Positions 51,481-60,297 of a DNA stretch of 64,000 bases are shown here, one piece after another. How positions within the stretch are numbered: the first letter of the stretch is position 1; every line of letters starts with the position of its first letter. The notes below the pieces were generated by a model that had not been told where the DNA came from, made no database searches, and saw only the letters and a program-made list of their open reading frames with translations. This DNA comes from JABMRP01 sp964444795 (GTDB taxonomy: Bacteria > Planctomycetota > Planctomycetia > Pirellulales > Thermoguttaceae), in assembly GCA_964444795.1 (NCBI GenBank), contig CAYUIQ010000005.1, forward strand, positions 1 through 64,000. The letters are read 5' to 3'. A program made the position numbers and the translations under genes.

Positions 51481-54291
51481 ATGACCCATCGTGCCTTGGC
51501 CGGAAAATTCCGCGTCGTCCGCCGTCGATTGCTGCTCACCGGCGGCACGACCGGCCTGCTCTGGGCCCTGGTCGCCGCGATCGCCATGCTGGTGACCGGT
51601 GCCTGGCTCGATCTGCTCTGGGAGTTCTCGCCCGCATGGCGCATCGCCACGCTTGCCGCGGCGGGAACTGCCGGCTTGCTCCTGATCGGGCTTTGGATCG
51701 CCACGACGATCTTCGCCACGGGCAACCCACGCGTGGCCCGACGACTCGACGCGGCCGGCGACACCGGGGGCGACGTGCTGACCGGCCTGGAACTCGACGA
51801 GTCGGTCCACCGGAAAGACGCGACGCCGCGGGCGAGCCGTCTGAGCGCGGGGCTCGCTCGGATGGCTGTCGACCGGGCTGCCGACGTGGCCTTGGCGGTG
51901 CCCAACGCCCGGGCCGTGCCCATCCGGGCGATTGGCCGTTCGGCCGCGGTGCTGACCGTGGCCGCGGCGATCGTCGGCCTGCTGTTCGTCTTTCTTCCCG
52001 ATCTGGCACAAACGCAATGGGATCGGTTCTTCCACCCGCGGGCCGATGTCCCGCCTTTTTCCAACATCGAGTTCTTCGTCGAACCGGGCGACACGGAGGC
52101 GCGGTACGGTAGTTCGGTCGACGTGACGGTTCGGGTCGCCGGCGACGCGGTCGAGCAGCTCGAACTGGTCGTCGAGGACGTCGACGGCGGCACCGAAGTG
52201 CTGCCCATGTTTCCCGAGTCGGGCGATCGCTGGCGAGCCGTGCTGGCCCGGGTGACCGTCTCCTCGAAGTACCACGCGCGTGCGCATCGTGCGCGAAGCC
52301 AGCGATACGCGATCGAGGTGATCACCGTTCCCGTGATCGAAGAAGTCCACTTCGAGGTGATACCCCCTGACTACGCTCCGCAGACCGCCTACAAAGGCCC
52401 GCTGCCCCGGGATGGAATTGTCGGTCTGGTCAATAGCACCGTGAAGGTTCGGGCCAAGAGCAATCGGCCGCTTTCCGCCGGCCGGCTCACCGTGACCGAC
52501 CACCAGCGGGCGACCGAGATCGCCATGGACGAGGTCGGGGGCGCGGAAGATCGGGAGGTCTCCGGTAGCTTCACGATCACCGGCGACGGCAAGTTCACCC
52601 TCGGTCTGATCGACGTCGCCGGGGAGGAGTCGCTGGAAAACTTCACCGGCACAATCACCATGCTCCGCGACCAGCGGCCGTTCGTACGCCTGCTTGAGCC
52701 GCCGCCGGTGTCGCTGGCCACGCCCGTGGCCACCGTCCCCGTGGAATTGGAGGCGGAAGACGACTACGGCATCCGTCGCGTGGAGTTGTACCGCAGCCTG
52801 AACGATTCCCGGCCGCTGCCGATGAACGTCCGTCTCGGCACCGAAACGCTCCGCAAGGTACGGGAGAAGGTGTACCTCCCCCTTTGGCAATACGGACTAC
52901 AGCCGGGCGACACGATCAAGCTCTTCGGGCGGGTGGTCGACAACGATCCGAACGTTCCCGGCGGAAAAGGGGCCGAGAGCACGATTGTGATCGTGCGGAT
53001 CATCTCGGAGGAGGATTTTGCGGAGATGTTGCGCAAACGGGAGAGTTTCAAGGCCGTGCTGTCGAAATTCACCGCCGCCCAGCGACGCATGGCCGATCTG
53101 GCCGACGAAGTCGACGGGCTGCGAAAGAAACTCGACGATCTGCCCGACGACGCCCCCTTGCCCGCCGAATTGAAGCGGCAAACCGAACGGCTGCTCCAGC
53201 GCCTGCGCAAGGAATCGGAGGCCATTCGCAAGTCGGCCGAGTTGGAGTTGCCCTACGACATCGACAAAAACCTTCGCGAGAAACTCCAATCGCTGGCCGA
53301 CAAACTCGACGCGGGCGCCCGGCGGCTGGAGTCGCTCACCGGCGGGCAGGTGCCCTTGACCAAGGAACTGGCCGAAGAGTTGGCCAAGGAATTGGAGCGA
53401 CTGGCGGGCGAACTGGACGCCAACCGGAAGAAGCTCAAGAAAGAGGCCAACGAGCCGTTGGAACATCTCGACCTGATCTATCCCTTGCTGGCTGATCAGC
53501 AGCGATTCGTTCGGTTGGTCCAGCGACAGAAGGATCTGGCCGAGCGTTCCGCGGCACTCAAGGGACACGACGGCGAAGACGACCCGGCGATGAAAGCCCG
53601 GATGCGCGATCTGGAGGAAGAGCAACAGCGCATCCGCGACGATCTGGCCGTGTTGCTGGACGACATCGACAGCCACATCGAGCGGGTGCCCGACCTGCCG
53701 GAGTTCGACCAACTGGTGACGTCGGCCCGCGACTTTGTCAAAGCGGTACGACCCAGCGGAGCGACCGAAGCGATGCTCGACGCCGAAGGCGCGCTGGCCG
53801 AGTTTGCCGGAACCCGGGCGCACGAAAAAGCCACCGAGGCGGCCCGTATCCTCGACAGTTTCCTCGGCAAGTGCAACGGCATGGGCGATGCCGCCGGCGG
53901 ATGCTTGAAATTCAGCCCCTCGCTGAGCCAATGCCTGGGCAACACGGTCGAACAACTGCTGGCCGAGATGCAGGCCGGCGGTGGCATGGGGGGGATGGGT
54001 TCGGGAATGGGCGGCTACAGCGCCCGGAGAAACTCGATGAACAACGTCGGACTCTACGGCGGGATGCCCGGAGTGGACGATTCGCCCGGCGCCGCTTCCG
54101 GCCGCGGCGATCAGCAAGCCAGCGAGGCCGGCAGCAGCAGCGGCGGTGGTCAGTCGGGCGACGATGCCTCGGCAAGCCAAATGGTCACCGCCGGCGCCGC
54201 CGGAGTGGGCCAGGCGACCGTTCCACGCCGTTACCGGCAGCGAGCCGCGAAGTATCTCCAGCGCGTGATCGATGAAGTGCAGCGACGATAA
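51481..54291 (+). CDS. Large membrane-anchored coiled-coil protein (DUF4175-like)
   Basis: A 936-aa inner-membrane protein with three N-terminal helices (about 18-42, 50-76, 140-168), a long periplasmic beta-rich stretch, then extensive coiled coil (about 520-800, for example KLDDLPDDAPLPAELKRQTE). The tail is Gly/Met-rich (GGGMGGMGSGMGGYSAR). Similar proteins sit in MoxR-VWA clusters across planctomycetes and are annotated as DUF4175-like; function unknown, but its position suggests a structural partner of the VWA proteins. ATG at 51481 follows AGGAGG. The upstream frame through the palindrome is not coding. Confidence 0.75.
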   Translation: MTHRALAGKFRVVRRRLLLTGGTTGLLWALVAAIAMLVTGAWLDLLWEFSPAWRIATLAAAGTAGLLLIGLWIATTIFATGNPRVARRLDAAGDTGGDVLTGLELDESVHRKDATPRASRLSAGLARMAVDRAADVALAVPNARAVPIRAIGRSAAVLTVAAAIVGLLFVFLPDLAQTQWDRFFHPRADVPPFSNIEFFVEPGDTEARYGSSVDVTVRVAGDAVEQLELVVEDVDGGTEVLPMFPESGDRWRAVLARVTVSSKYHARAHRARSQRYAIEVITVPVIEEVHFEVIPPDYAPQTAYKGPLPRDGIVGLVNSTVKVRAKSNRPLSAGRLTVTDHQRATEIAMDEVGGAEDREVSGSFTITGDGKFTLGLIDVAGEESLENFTGTITMLRDQRPFVRLLEPPPVSLATPVATVPVELEAEDDYGIRRVELYRSLNDSRPLPMNVRLGTETLRKVREKVYLPLWQYGLQPGDTIKLFGRVVDNDPNVPGGKGAESTIVIVRIISEEDFAEMLRKRESFKAVLSKFTAAQRRMADLADEVDGLRKKLDDLPDDAPLPAELKRQTERLLQRLRKESEAIRKSAELELPYDIDKNLREKLQSLADKLDAGARRLESLTGGQVPLTKELAEELAKELERLAGELDANRKKLKKEANEPLEHLDLIYPLLADQQRFVRLVQRQKDLAERSAALKGHDGEDDPAMKARMRDLEEEQQRIRDDLAVLLDDIDSHIERVPDLPEFDQLVTSARDFVKAVRPSGATEAMLDAEGALAEFAGTRAHEKATEAARILDSFLGKCNGMGDAAGGCLKFSPSLSQCLGNTVEQLLAEMQAGGGMGGMGSGMGGYSARRNSMNNVGLYGGMPGVDDSPGAASGRGDQQASEAGSSSGGGQSGDDASASQMVTAGAAGVGQATVPRRYRQRAAKYLQRVIDEVQRR

Positions 54292-54304
54292 GGATTGAAA
54301 TCAC

Positions 54305-55099
54305 ATGACCGCGAGGTATCCGATGTTACGAAATCGAACCGCCCGGCGTTGCACCGCGATGATGCTACTCGTCGCCGCGGTGATCGGGCTGACGGCCATC
54401 GCCCGGTTTCTTCCGGCCCAGACCGGCGAGACCGGCTCGTCGACTTCCACCTCGGCGGAGCCCGCCGCGACGGGAATCTCGATCGTACCCGACACCCGGC
54501 AGCAGGGCGGCGAGTGCGACAGCATCGTGCAGGTAGCCAATTTGGTTTACGCGGGTACGAAGAGCAGCCAGTGTTTTTCCGATCATTTTCTCGTTCGCGC
54601 CCAGCGCGAGTCGGCCATCTCGACCAGCCGCCGGTTTCACGCCGTCAAGCTCGGCGGCGACGCGATCTTCCAGTTTCCACTGTTGATCATGACCGGCGAA
54701 GGCAGCTTCCGGCTGTCCGACCGCGAACGAGAGTACTTGCGTCGATACGTTCAGCGGGGCGGATTCCTGCTGGCCTCGGCCGGTTGTTCGTCCCAGGAGT
54801 GGGACCGTTCGTTCCGCACCGAGATGGCCGCCATCTTCCCCGAGCAGCGGATGCGCCCCATCGGCATGGACCACCCGATCTTCAACACGGTCTACAAGAT
54901 CACCCAAATCCGCGCCGCCCATGGGCAATCCCGGCCGATCGAGGGAATCACCGTCGGCGGTCGCATGGGCGTCGTCTACTCGCGCGACGGGCTCAACGAT
55001 ACCGAGCACACGACCGGCTGCTGTTGTTGCGGCGGAAACGAGATCCGCAACGCCATCGAAATCAACGTGAACATTCTGGCCTACGCACTGACGTATTGA
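54305..55099 (+). CDS. DUF4159-family membrane-anchored protein
   Basis: A 264-aa protein with a signal anchor (CTAMMLLVAAVIGLTAIARF) and a DUF4159 fold, related to glutamine-amidotransferase-like domains. Visible are DAIFQFPLLIMTGEGSFRLS, RRYVQRGGFLLASAGCSSQE and the C-terminal CCCCGGNEIRNAIEINVNIL. Proteins of this family are found beside MoxR and VWA genes. A CCCC run is unusual and may bind metal. The gene is 13 bases after the coiled-coil gene. Confidence 0.85.
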   Translation: MTARYPMLRNRTARRCTAMMLLVAAVIGLTAIARFLPAQTGETGSSTSTSAEPAATGISIVPDTRQQGGECDSIVQVANLVYAGTKSSQCFSDHFLVRAQRESAISTSRRFHAVKLGGDAIFQFPLLIMTGEGSFRLSDREREYLRRYVQRGGFLLASAGCSSQEWDRSFRTEMAAIFPEQRMRPIGMDHPIFNTVYKITQIRAAHGQSRPIEGITVGGRMGVVYSRDGLNDTEHTTGCCCCGGNEIRNAIEINVNILAYALTY

Positions 55100-55112
55100 G
55101 CGATACGCCGAA

Positions 55113-56564
55113 ATGACAGAATCAACGGGTACGCGATCCCCTGCCTCAGCCCCCGGCTCTGCCGGGGGGCGGCGATCACGACATGCGCTGATTACATCGC
55201 TCGGCGTCTCGCTGCTTTGCGTCGCGCTGTTTTGCGGTTGTGGAAGCGATCCGCCGGACCCGCCGGGTGAGTTGATCCTGGTGGTCAGCGGCGATACGGC
55301 CGGCTGGATCGTGCCCTGCGGATGTACGACGCGGCAATCCGGCGGTCTACCGCGCCGGGCAACCTACCTCCAAGGGCTCCGCGCCGAGGCCGATTTGATC
55401 GTCGCCGATGTTGGCGGAGCGATAGCCGGCGACTCGCCTTACGATCGGGCCAAGTTCGAGGCCGTCGCGCGCGGTGAACTGGCCATGGGCATCGCCGCCC
55501 ACAATATCGGCCAGGCCGAAGCACGGCTGGGTGCCGAATTCCTCCGCAATCTGGCCGCCCGGCTGGAGTTTCCGCTGGTGTCGGCCAACGTTCGCGACAC
55601 CGAGGGAGAACCGATCGCCAAAGCGGTCCGCGTGGTCGAGAAGGCCGGCCGCCGCGTGGCGCTGATCGGCGTGCTTAGCCCTCGGTTGGCGGTCGCCGGG
55701 CTGCAAGTGTCGCCGCCCCGCCGGGCCGTGCTCGACGTGCTGCAATCGGTCGAGCGGCCATACGACGCAGTCGTCGTGTTGGCCTATGTGCCACGCGACG
55801 AGTTGCGACAGTTGGCCGACGAACTGCCCGAGGCCGATCTGGTCGTCGGTGGACCCGATCGGCGCGACGACGGTTCGCCCGGACATGCGTTGCCTCCCGA
55901 GCCGCACGGCCGTACGCTGGCCGCCGCGGTGACTCACAAGGGCATGTTCCTGGCGCGGTTCGATGTGCCGCCGGCCGGCAGCGCCGCGCCATGGTCCGGC
56001 GCGATCGAGAGGCTCGACGACCGGTTCGGTGATCATCCCGATCAAGCGGCCAATATCGAGGCCTTTCACGCCGAGTTGGCACGCGACGATTTCATGCCTT
56101 CGCAGACAAACTTCGCTCCCTCCTTGCCCGCCGACATGCCGCCGGACTACCAGATCGCCGGGTCGGGGCGATGCGGCCGGTGTCATGCGGACGACGAGCG
56201 TCTGACGGCCCAGTCGGGACACGCTCGGGCATGGCAGTCGCTGGCCCAGCAGGGTGCCCACGTGGATCCCTATTGCCAGCAATGCCACACGACCGGATAC
56301 GGTTTGCCCGGCGGGTTCATTTCCGTTATGCAAAGCCCCCAGCGAATCGACGTCGGATGCGAAAGCTGCCACGGTCCGTCCTTGGCGCATTGCGATGCCC
56401 CCAAGCAAGTGCCCACCACGTACCACAATCGGGCCAAGGATCGATGCATGACGTGCCACGATCGGGAGAATAGCCCCGAGTTTGAATACGCGACGTACTG
56501 GAATCGGATCCGTCACGGCCAGACTCCGGCTACTGAACCAGTTGCCGAAAGCGAGGAACGCTAA
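55113..56564 (+). CDS. Lipoprotein with 5'-nucleotidase-like domain and tetrahaem cytochrome c domain
   Basis: A 483-aa exported lipoprotein (lipobox-like LFCGC). Residues about 45-300 resemble the N-terminal metallophosphoesterase half of UshA-like proteins (LILVVSGDTAGWIVPCGCTT, GADLIVADVGG-type), but metal ligands are not all visible. The C-terminal part is a cytochrome c554-like tetrahaem domain with four CxxCH sites: CGRCH, CQQCH, CESCH and CMTCH. It likely takes part in periplasmic electron transfer. A palindromic repeat encodes residues SAPGSAGGR right before the signal peptide; no other start is available downstream. Its stop and the next ATG overlap by one base. Confidence 0.82.
   Translation: MTESTGTRSPASAPGSAGGRRSRHALITSLGVSLLCVALFCGCGSDPPDPPGELILVVSGDTAGWIVPCGCTTRQSGGLPRRATYLQGLRAEADLIVADVGGAIAGDSPYDRAKFEAVARGELAMGIAAHNIGQAEARLGAEFLRNLAARLEFPLVSANVRDTEGEPIAKAVRVVEKAGRRVALIGVLSPRLAVAGLQVSPPRRAVLDVLQSVERPYDAVVVLAYVPRDELRQLADELPEADLVVGGPDRRDDGSPGHALPPEPHGRTLAAAVTHKGMFLARFDVPPAGSAAPWSGAIERLDDRFGDHPDQAANIEAFHAELARDDFMPSQTNFAPSLPADMPPDYQIAGSGRCGRCHADDERLTAQSGHARAWQSLAQQGAHVDPYCQQCHTTGYGLPGGFISVMQSPQRIDVGCESCHGPSLAHCDAPKQVPTTYHNRAKDRCMTCHDRENSPEFEYATYWNRIRHGQTPATEPVAESEER
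55150..55168. repeat. Palindromic repeat inside the start of a coding region
   Basis: CCCCCGGC (55150-55157) tct GCCGGGGG (55161-55168). A hairpin of the dispersed intergenic kind, here translated as part of the N-terminus of the cytochrome lipoprotein. Confidence 0.7.
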
Positions 56565-59500
56565 TGATATTCTCCCGTAGCACACTGCCGTTGGCTCTTA
56601 TGCTTTTTGCATCCTCGATTGTGCTGGGCGTGGAGATCCCGCCGCTGCGGCCGCCCAATCCTCCACCCGTCCTTCCACCCGTCCTTCCCCCCCGCGTTTC
56701 CCTGGATTCGGCGACCTTGGATTCGTCGGAGCGCACGACCGTCGCGGTCCCCGAACCCGAAACGGGCGTTTGGCTGGAGAGTCTGGCCGAGGGATACCGC
56801 AGCGCGATGCAAACGGGCCGGCCGATCCTGCTCCGCTTCGGCGCTGCGTGGTGTCCGGTGTGCCAGGCCATGGACAAGGTACTGGCCGGCGAGAATCTCC
56901 GGGAGGAATTGGCCCGCTGGACGTTGGTCTACCTCGACACCGACGCTTCGCCCCAACAGAGCAAGACGTTCGTCGTGACAAAGCTTCCGACGTTGCGGGT
57001 GCTCGCGCGCGACGGGCGATCGATCGCTTCGAAGGACGGGGGGATCCCGGCGGAGCCGCTGCTCGCCTGGCTGCGCGAACAACACACGGCGGCAACCGCG
57101 GCGGCCGATTCGCTGTTGCTGGCCACGAGCCGGCCCAGCGAGACGGTCGTCGGGGAATTGATCAGTCAGTTTCAGAAGCGTGATGCGGCTTTGCGCGAGG
57201 CGGCCATCCGGCGGTTGCTGCCCTATCCCGACGTGGCTCGAGCGGCGGTCGTCGAAGCATTTTCCGAAGGAAATCTGACGACGCGGCTGGCCTTGCTGGA
57301 GTTATTGACCCAGTGGCAGGCGCCTGTGGCGGACGTCGATCCTTGGCGGCCGGATACCGTCACGACGGAGCGGCTGGCCGCGTTGGACCGCTGGGCCGTC
57401 GAGGGAGACGTGGTCCGCCCCGAGAAGCCGGAAAAGCTTTCCAAAGAGCAACTGGCCCTGGCCCGGCAGGAGATCGATCGGCTGCTGGCCGGCACGCCCG
57501 CCGAAGCCGCCGCGGCAATCGAACGGCTGGCCCGGCTTGGCCCCGCGCTGTTGCCGGAGGTCTACGACCGGTTGGACGAGACCAGCGACGACCAGCGGCA
57601 GCGGCGGTTGCTTGAACTGCGTTACCGGCTGGTGGCCGACGATGTGCTGGTGTTACGCTGGCCCGGCGGTTTGGCGCGTCTGGCGGCGACGGATCCGAAA
57701 GATCGTCAACGGGCGGCCGAGCAATTGGCCGCGGTGGCCGGTCCGGCGGATCAGCAACTTCTGCTCGAACTGTTCAGCGATCCCGACGCGATGGTCCGCG
57801 AGATCAGCTTGCGAGGACTCCAACGGATCGGCGGCAGCGAAGCCACCGCCGCGCTGGTCCGGCTGCTGAAAGATCCCGAGTTGAACGTTCGGGCGGCCGT
57901 TCTGAAGCAACTGGCCGAATCCCCCCAACCGGGACTGGCACCCGAAATCGCCAAGTATCTGAAAACGGAAACCGATGTCGATCTGATCGGCCACGCGATC
58001 CGGTGCCTCAAGCAGGCCGGCGGCAAAGAGGTGATCGAAAGCCTCGTGGCGTTGCTGGAGCACGAAGCATGGCAGGTTCGGGCCGAGGCGGTCGAGGCAC
58101 TGGGCGGATCGCTTGAGTCGTCCGGCGGTAGCGTCACTTCCGAGCTTCGTGCCGAGGCCTACGCGGCGTTGGCCAAGCGGCTTGGCGACTCCGATGCGTT
58201 TGTGGTCAGCCGAACGATCACCGCGTTGGACGACGTCGACGTGGAGGAGGCCGTCGACCCGTTGATCGAGGCCGCCAAGAATCATCCCGAGTTGACCATC
58301 CAGATCATCGGCATGCTTGCCCAGAGCGGGAGCATGAGAGCCAAGGCGCTACCCCGGTTGCGCGAATTCACGCGTCACAAAGACCCGGCCATTCGCGCCG
58401 CCACGATCACGGGCTTGGCTCAGGTTTCCGCCGATGACCTGGGCGACGAGTTGACCGCGGCTCTGTCGGACGAGATCAGCGAGGTACGGATGGCGGCGGC
58501 CGGCGCGTTGTTGAATGTGCTGCAAAATCACCGCGACGGCAATGGCTTCATGGTCGGCGTGGACCAGCCGATACTTCTCGACGAGGATCCGTTTGGCGGA
58601 GGCATGGTCGTACAGCCGTTTGTCGAAGAGCCGGTTGCCCCGCCGCGGCCGAGTTGGGCGACTCGCGCGGCGCGTGGACTGCTCGGCGCGCTGGGCAGGG
58701 AGCCCGAGCCCCAAGAGGATACGCCGGCGGTTGAAGAAGATTCGCCGCCGGATACAGCACCGGGCATGGAGGCTCCCGTGGAGCTCGTTCCGGACGTGAG
58801 CCCCGCGGAGGATGGTGGTTTCCAGCCGCCGCGCATTCGGATCGATGATCCGTTCGATGAGGAGGGCGACATTCCGCCCGTGAGAATACCCCGATTATCG
58901 CCACCCCCGGACGTGGAAATCCGGCTGCCGCCAAAGCCTTCGCCCCCTCATCTTCAGAGCATTCCCCGGGTGTACGACGGACCGGTGTCCCAACCGCTTG
59001 TGGGTCATGCCGTCGCGGTTGCGGAGAACGGTGATCCGGCCCCATCGCGGGACCAGTTTCTCGAAGATTTCTACTCCGGCAACGGCCGCCCCGAGTGGAC
59101 CGAGAAGGCGATCCCGCCGCTTCTGGAAATGCTCCAGGCCGAGGATCGCGAGGAACGGGTCGTCGCCGCGATGGCCCTGGTGCCGCTGGGCAAAGCCGAT
59201 GTGGCGATGCCCGTGCTGATGGAGGTGATCAAGGACGAACCGCATCTGCGCGTTCGCGCGATGAGCGTGCTGGGCTGGTTGACTTGGGAACAACGGGTCG
59301 AGGCCTTCGAACTGTTCCGCGAGTTGTTGCCCAGCGACGACCACTTCGCGCAACTGGTCGGACTGATGATCGAGAATGCGGACTCCCGTGCGGCCGACCT
59401 GCTGTGGGACATCCTGGCCGACGAGAAAGTTCAACCCGCGATGGCCGCCGTCTTGAAGAACGGTCTGCAACAGGCGTACAGTGGCGGGACGGATCAGCAG

Positions 59501-60289
59501 TTTCAGGTTGTCGACGGAGAGATCGTGGCAGTGGTTTCTGGCGGCAACGGCCTGGCCGAAGCGGCCGTTGGGCGTGCCCGGCAGGGGAGCGACGTGCAAC
59601 GTGTCGTGGCGCTGGCGTTGCTTTTGGACACCGCTCGCGAGCAGGCCGTCGAGATTGCCCGCCCGTTGATCGACGACGCGGCGATTTCCGCCGAATTGCG
59701 CGAGGCGGCCTTCAAGATTCTCATGGCCGGGCAGCCGCAGCGCGACCGGATCGGCACGGCCACGGTCGCCCTGGCCGGCGATAACGCGGTGCGGCGCAAG
59801 ATCGTCGTGGCGCTGCTTGTCGGACAAGCGGGGCCGATGCAGTACCTCGAACAGTACGGACTCGTGCTCACCATGGCCGAGGAGCCCGAAGACGCGGGGA
59901 GGACCGAGGGATCGGCCATCGTTCCCGAGCCGCCCGCGGGCTTGAAACCCGAGCACGTGCGCCCCTTGATCGACGACGAGGACCCGCAAGTGGCCGCACA
60001 GGCCGGTTATCTACTGGCTCTCTTGGGCCAAAAGGAAGGCCTGCCGCCGCTGCTTGCGTACTGGAAAACACAAAGAGAAAACGACGATTCGCTCGATCGT
60101 CTCGTTTATCGGGCCATCGCTTCGCTGGACGACTCAAACCGCATCGCCGAGTTGCGGGATATCCAGCAGCGACTCGAAGAGTATGAAATGGCCGACTTCT
60201 ATTGGACAATCCGCATTATGAGCGGGTTGGAGATTCTCAATTATCGCAAGGAAATCCGCCGCGCCGTGGGCATGGAGAACTTACAGTGA
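56564..60289 (+). CDS. Secreted thioredoxin-fold/HEAT-repeat protein
   Basis: A 1241-aa exported protein with a signal peptide (RSTLPLALMLFASSIVLGVE). Residues about 80-185 are a thioredoxin fold with the redox-type motif CPVC in RFGAAWCPVCQAMDKVLAG and the cis-Pro in VVTKLPTLRVL. The rest is HEAT-type alpha-solenoid (for example VREISLRGLQRIGGSEATAA), broken by a disordered acidic Pro-rich linker at about 690-830. A thiol-disulfide role on periplasmic partners is plausible; the solenoid probably mediates binding. Start overlaps the previous stop by one base. It fits the end of the MoxR-cluster operon. Confidence 0.85.
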   Translation: MIFSRSTLPLALMLFASSIVLGVEIPPLRPPNPPPVLPPVLPPRVSLDSATLDSSERTTVAVPEPETGVWLESLAEGYRSAMQTGRPILLRFGAAWCPVCQAMDKVLAGENLREELARWTLVYLDTDASPQQSKTFVVTKLPTLRVLARDGRSIASKDGGIPAEPLLAWLREQHTAATAAADSLLLATSRPSETVVGELISQFQKRDAALREAAIRRLLPYPDVARAAVVEAFSEGNLTTRLALLELLTQWQAPVADVDPWRPDTVTTERLAALDRWAVEGDVVRPEKPEKLSKEQLALARQEIDRLLAGTPAEAAAAIERLARLGPALLPEVYDRLDETSDDQRQRRLLELRYRLVADDVLVLRWPGGLARLAATDPKDRQRAAEQLAAVAGPADQQLLLELFSDPDAMVREISLRGLQRIGGSEATAALVRLLKDPELNVRAAVLKQLAESPQPGLAPEIAKYLKTETDVDLIGHAIRCLKQAGGKEVIESLVALLEHEAWQVRAEAVEALGGSLESSGGSVTSELRAEAYAALAKRLGDSDAFVVSRTITALDDVDVEEAVDPLIEAAKNHPELTIQIIGMLAQSGSMRAKALPRLREFTRHKDPAIRAATITGLAQVSADDLGDELTAALSDEISEVRMAAAGALLNVLQNHRDGNGFMVGVDQPILLDEDPFGGGMVVQPFVEEPVAPPRPSWATRAARGLLGALGREPEPQEDTPAVEEDSPPDTAPGMEAPVELVPDVSPAEDGGFQPPRIRIDDPFDEEGDIPPVRIPRLSPPPDVEIRLPPKPSPPHLQSIPRVYDGPVSQPLVGHAVAVAENGDPAPSRDQFLEDFYSGNGRPEWTEKAIPPLLEMLQAEDREERVVAAMALVPLGKADVAMPVLMEVIKDEPHLRVRAMSVLGWLTWEQRVEAFELFRELLPSDDHFAQLVGLMIENADSRAADLLWDILADEKVQPAMAAVLKNGLQQAYSGGTDQQFQVVDGEIVAVVSGGNGLAEAAVGRARQGSDVQRVVALALLLDTAREQAVEIARPLIDDAAISAELREAAFKILMAGQPQRDRIGTATVALAGDNAVRRKIVVALLVGQAGPMQYLEQYGLVLTMAEEPEDAGRTEGSAIVPEPPAGLKPEHVRPLIDDEDPQVAAQAGYLLALLGQKEGLPPLLAYWKTQRENDDSLDRLVYRAIASLDDSNRIAELRDIQQRLEEYEMADFYWTIRIMSGLEILNYRKEIRRAVGMENLQ

Positions 60290-60297
60290 AGGTGACC

